Source: Desulfobulbaceae bacterium (GTDB lineage: Bacteria > Desulfobacterota > Desulfobulbia > Desulfobulbales > Desulfobulbaceae). From it: 6,435 bases of DNA. Position 1 is the stretch's first letter; every line of letters starts with the position of its first letter. Under the pieces are notes generated by a model that was not told the origin of the DNA, did no database searches, and saw nothing but the letters and a program-made list of their open reading frames with translations. A program made the translations under genes and the position numbers. Below are positions 6,398 to 6,435 of the stretch, one piece after another. The stretch spans positions 1 through 6,435 of the forward strand of contig DRLX01000568.1 in assembly GCA_011322715.1 (NCBI GenBank), written 5' to 3'.

Positions 6398-6424
6398 TAT
6401 TAAACAATTACATCATATCGCCAA
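6397..6424 (-). promoter_or_regulatory. Weak candidate sigma-70 promoter upstream of the operon
   Basis: On the minus strand, TTGGCG (6424-6419) and TAATAT (6402-6397) are separated by 16 bases, in an AT-rich leader about 95 bases before the first ATG. Each hexamer matches the consensus at four of six positions. The match is not strong, but the position, at the start of a co-directional gene block, is right. A second, poorer option is TATCCT near 6333-6338. Confidence 0.25.
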
Positions 6425-6435
6425 CAACCGGCCGC

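Overview
The window holds five genes, all on the minus strand and packed end to end from about position 6301 down to 43. They look like one operon: the junctions are a TGATG overlap, a 19-base gap, a TTGA overlap and an ATGA overlap. Base composition is moderately GC-rich by eye. The Sec signal peptides, a lipobox and an inner/outer membrane layout indicate a Gram-negative bacterium. The mix of PEGA and FGE-sulfatase (SUMF1-like) domains would fit a Desulfobacterota or gammaproteobacterial genome, but that assignment is a guess. There are no RNA genes, mobile elements, CRISPR arrays or phage genes.

Layout in order of transcription. (1) 6301-5474: a secreted 275-residue protein with two cysteines, a long Gly/Gln/Ser/Asn-rich linker and a charged helical tail. 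(2) 5474-4200: a 424-residue lipoprotein, probably on the outer membrane. (3) 4180-2675: a 501-residue inner-membrane protein with one N-terminal membrane helix, a long TPR-like helical periplasmic region and a C-terminal PEGA-like beta domain. (4) 2678-282: a 798-residue protein with a degenerate FHA-like cytoplasmic domain, one membrane helix, about five tandem PEGA-type repeats and a C-terminal FGE-sulfatase fold that lacks the catalytic cysteines. (5) 285-43: an 80-residue secreted peptide-like protein with a Lys/Ala/Pro-rich linker and a distinctive C-terminal tail. The 134 bases upstream of gene 1 (6302-6435) are AT-rich and hold a weak promoter candidate and a 19-bp near-perfect palindrome. 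The 42 bases downstream of gene 5 show no convincing terminator, so the operon may continue out of the window.

Every product is predicted to enter or cross the cell envelope and none looks like a metabolic enzyme. The simplest reading is an envelope-spanning assembly. Genes 3 and 4 would be anchored in the inner membrane and reach into the periplasm through TPR and PEGA modules. The lipoprotein would sit on the outer membrane, and the two small secreted proteins would be periplasmic partners. The closest established parallel is the TagQ/TagR-PpkA-Fha1 signalling path of type VI secretion, in which an outer-membrane lipoprotein (TagQ) holds an FGE-like periplasmic protein (TagR) that acts on a transmembrane kinase whose target is an FHA protein. 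GldJ/GldK, the FGE-fold structural lipoproteins of Bacteroidetes gliding and type IX secretion, are another. In gene 4 an FHA-like and an FGE-like domain are joined in one transmembrane polypeptide. The actual function is unknown, and I could not name any of these genes.
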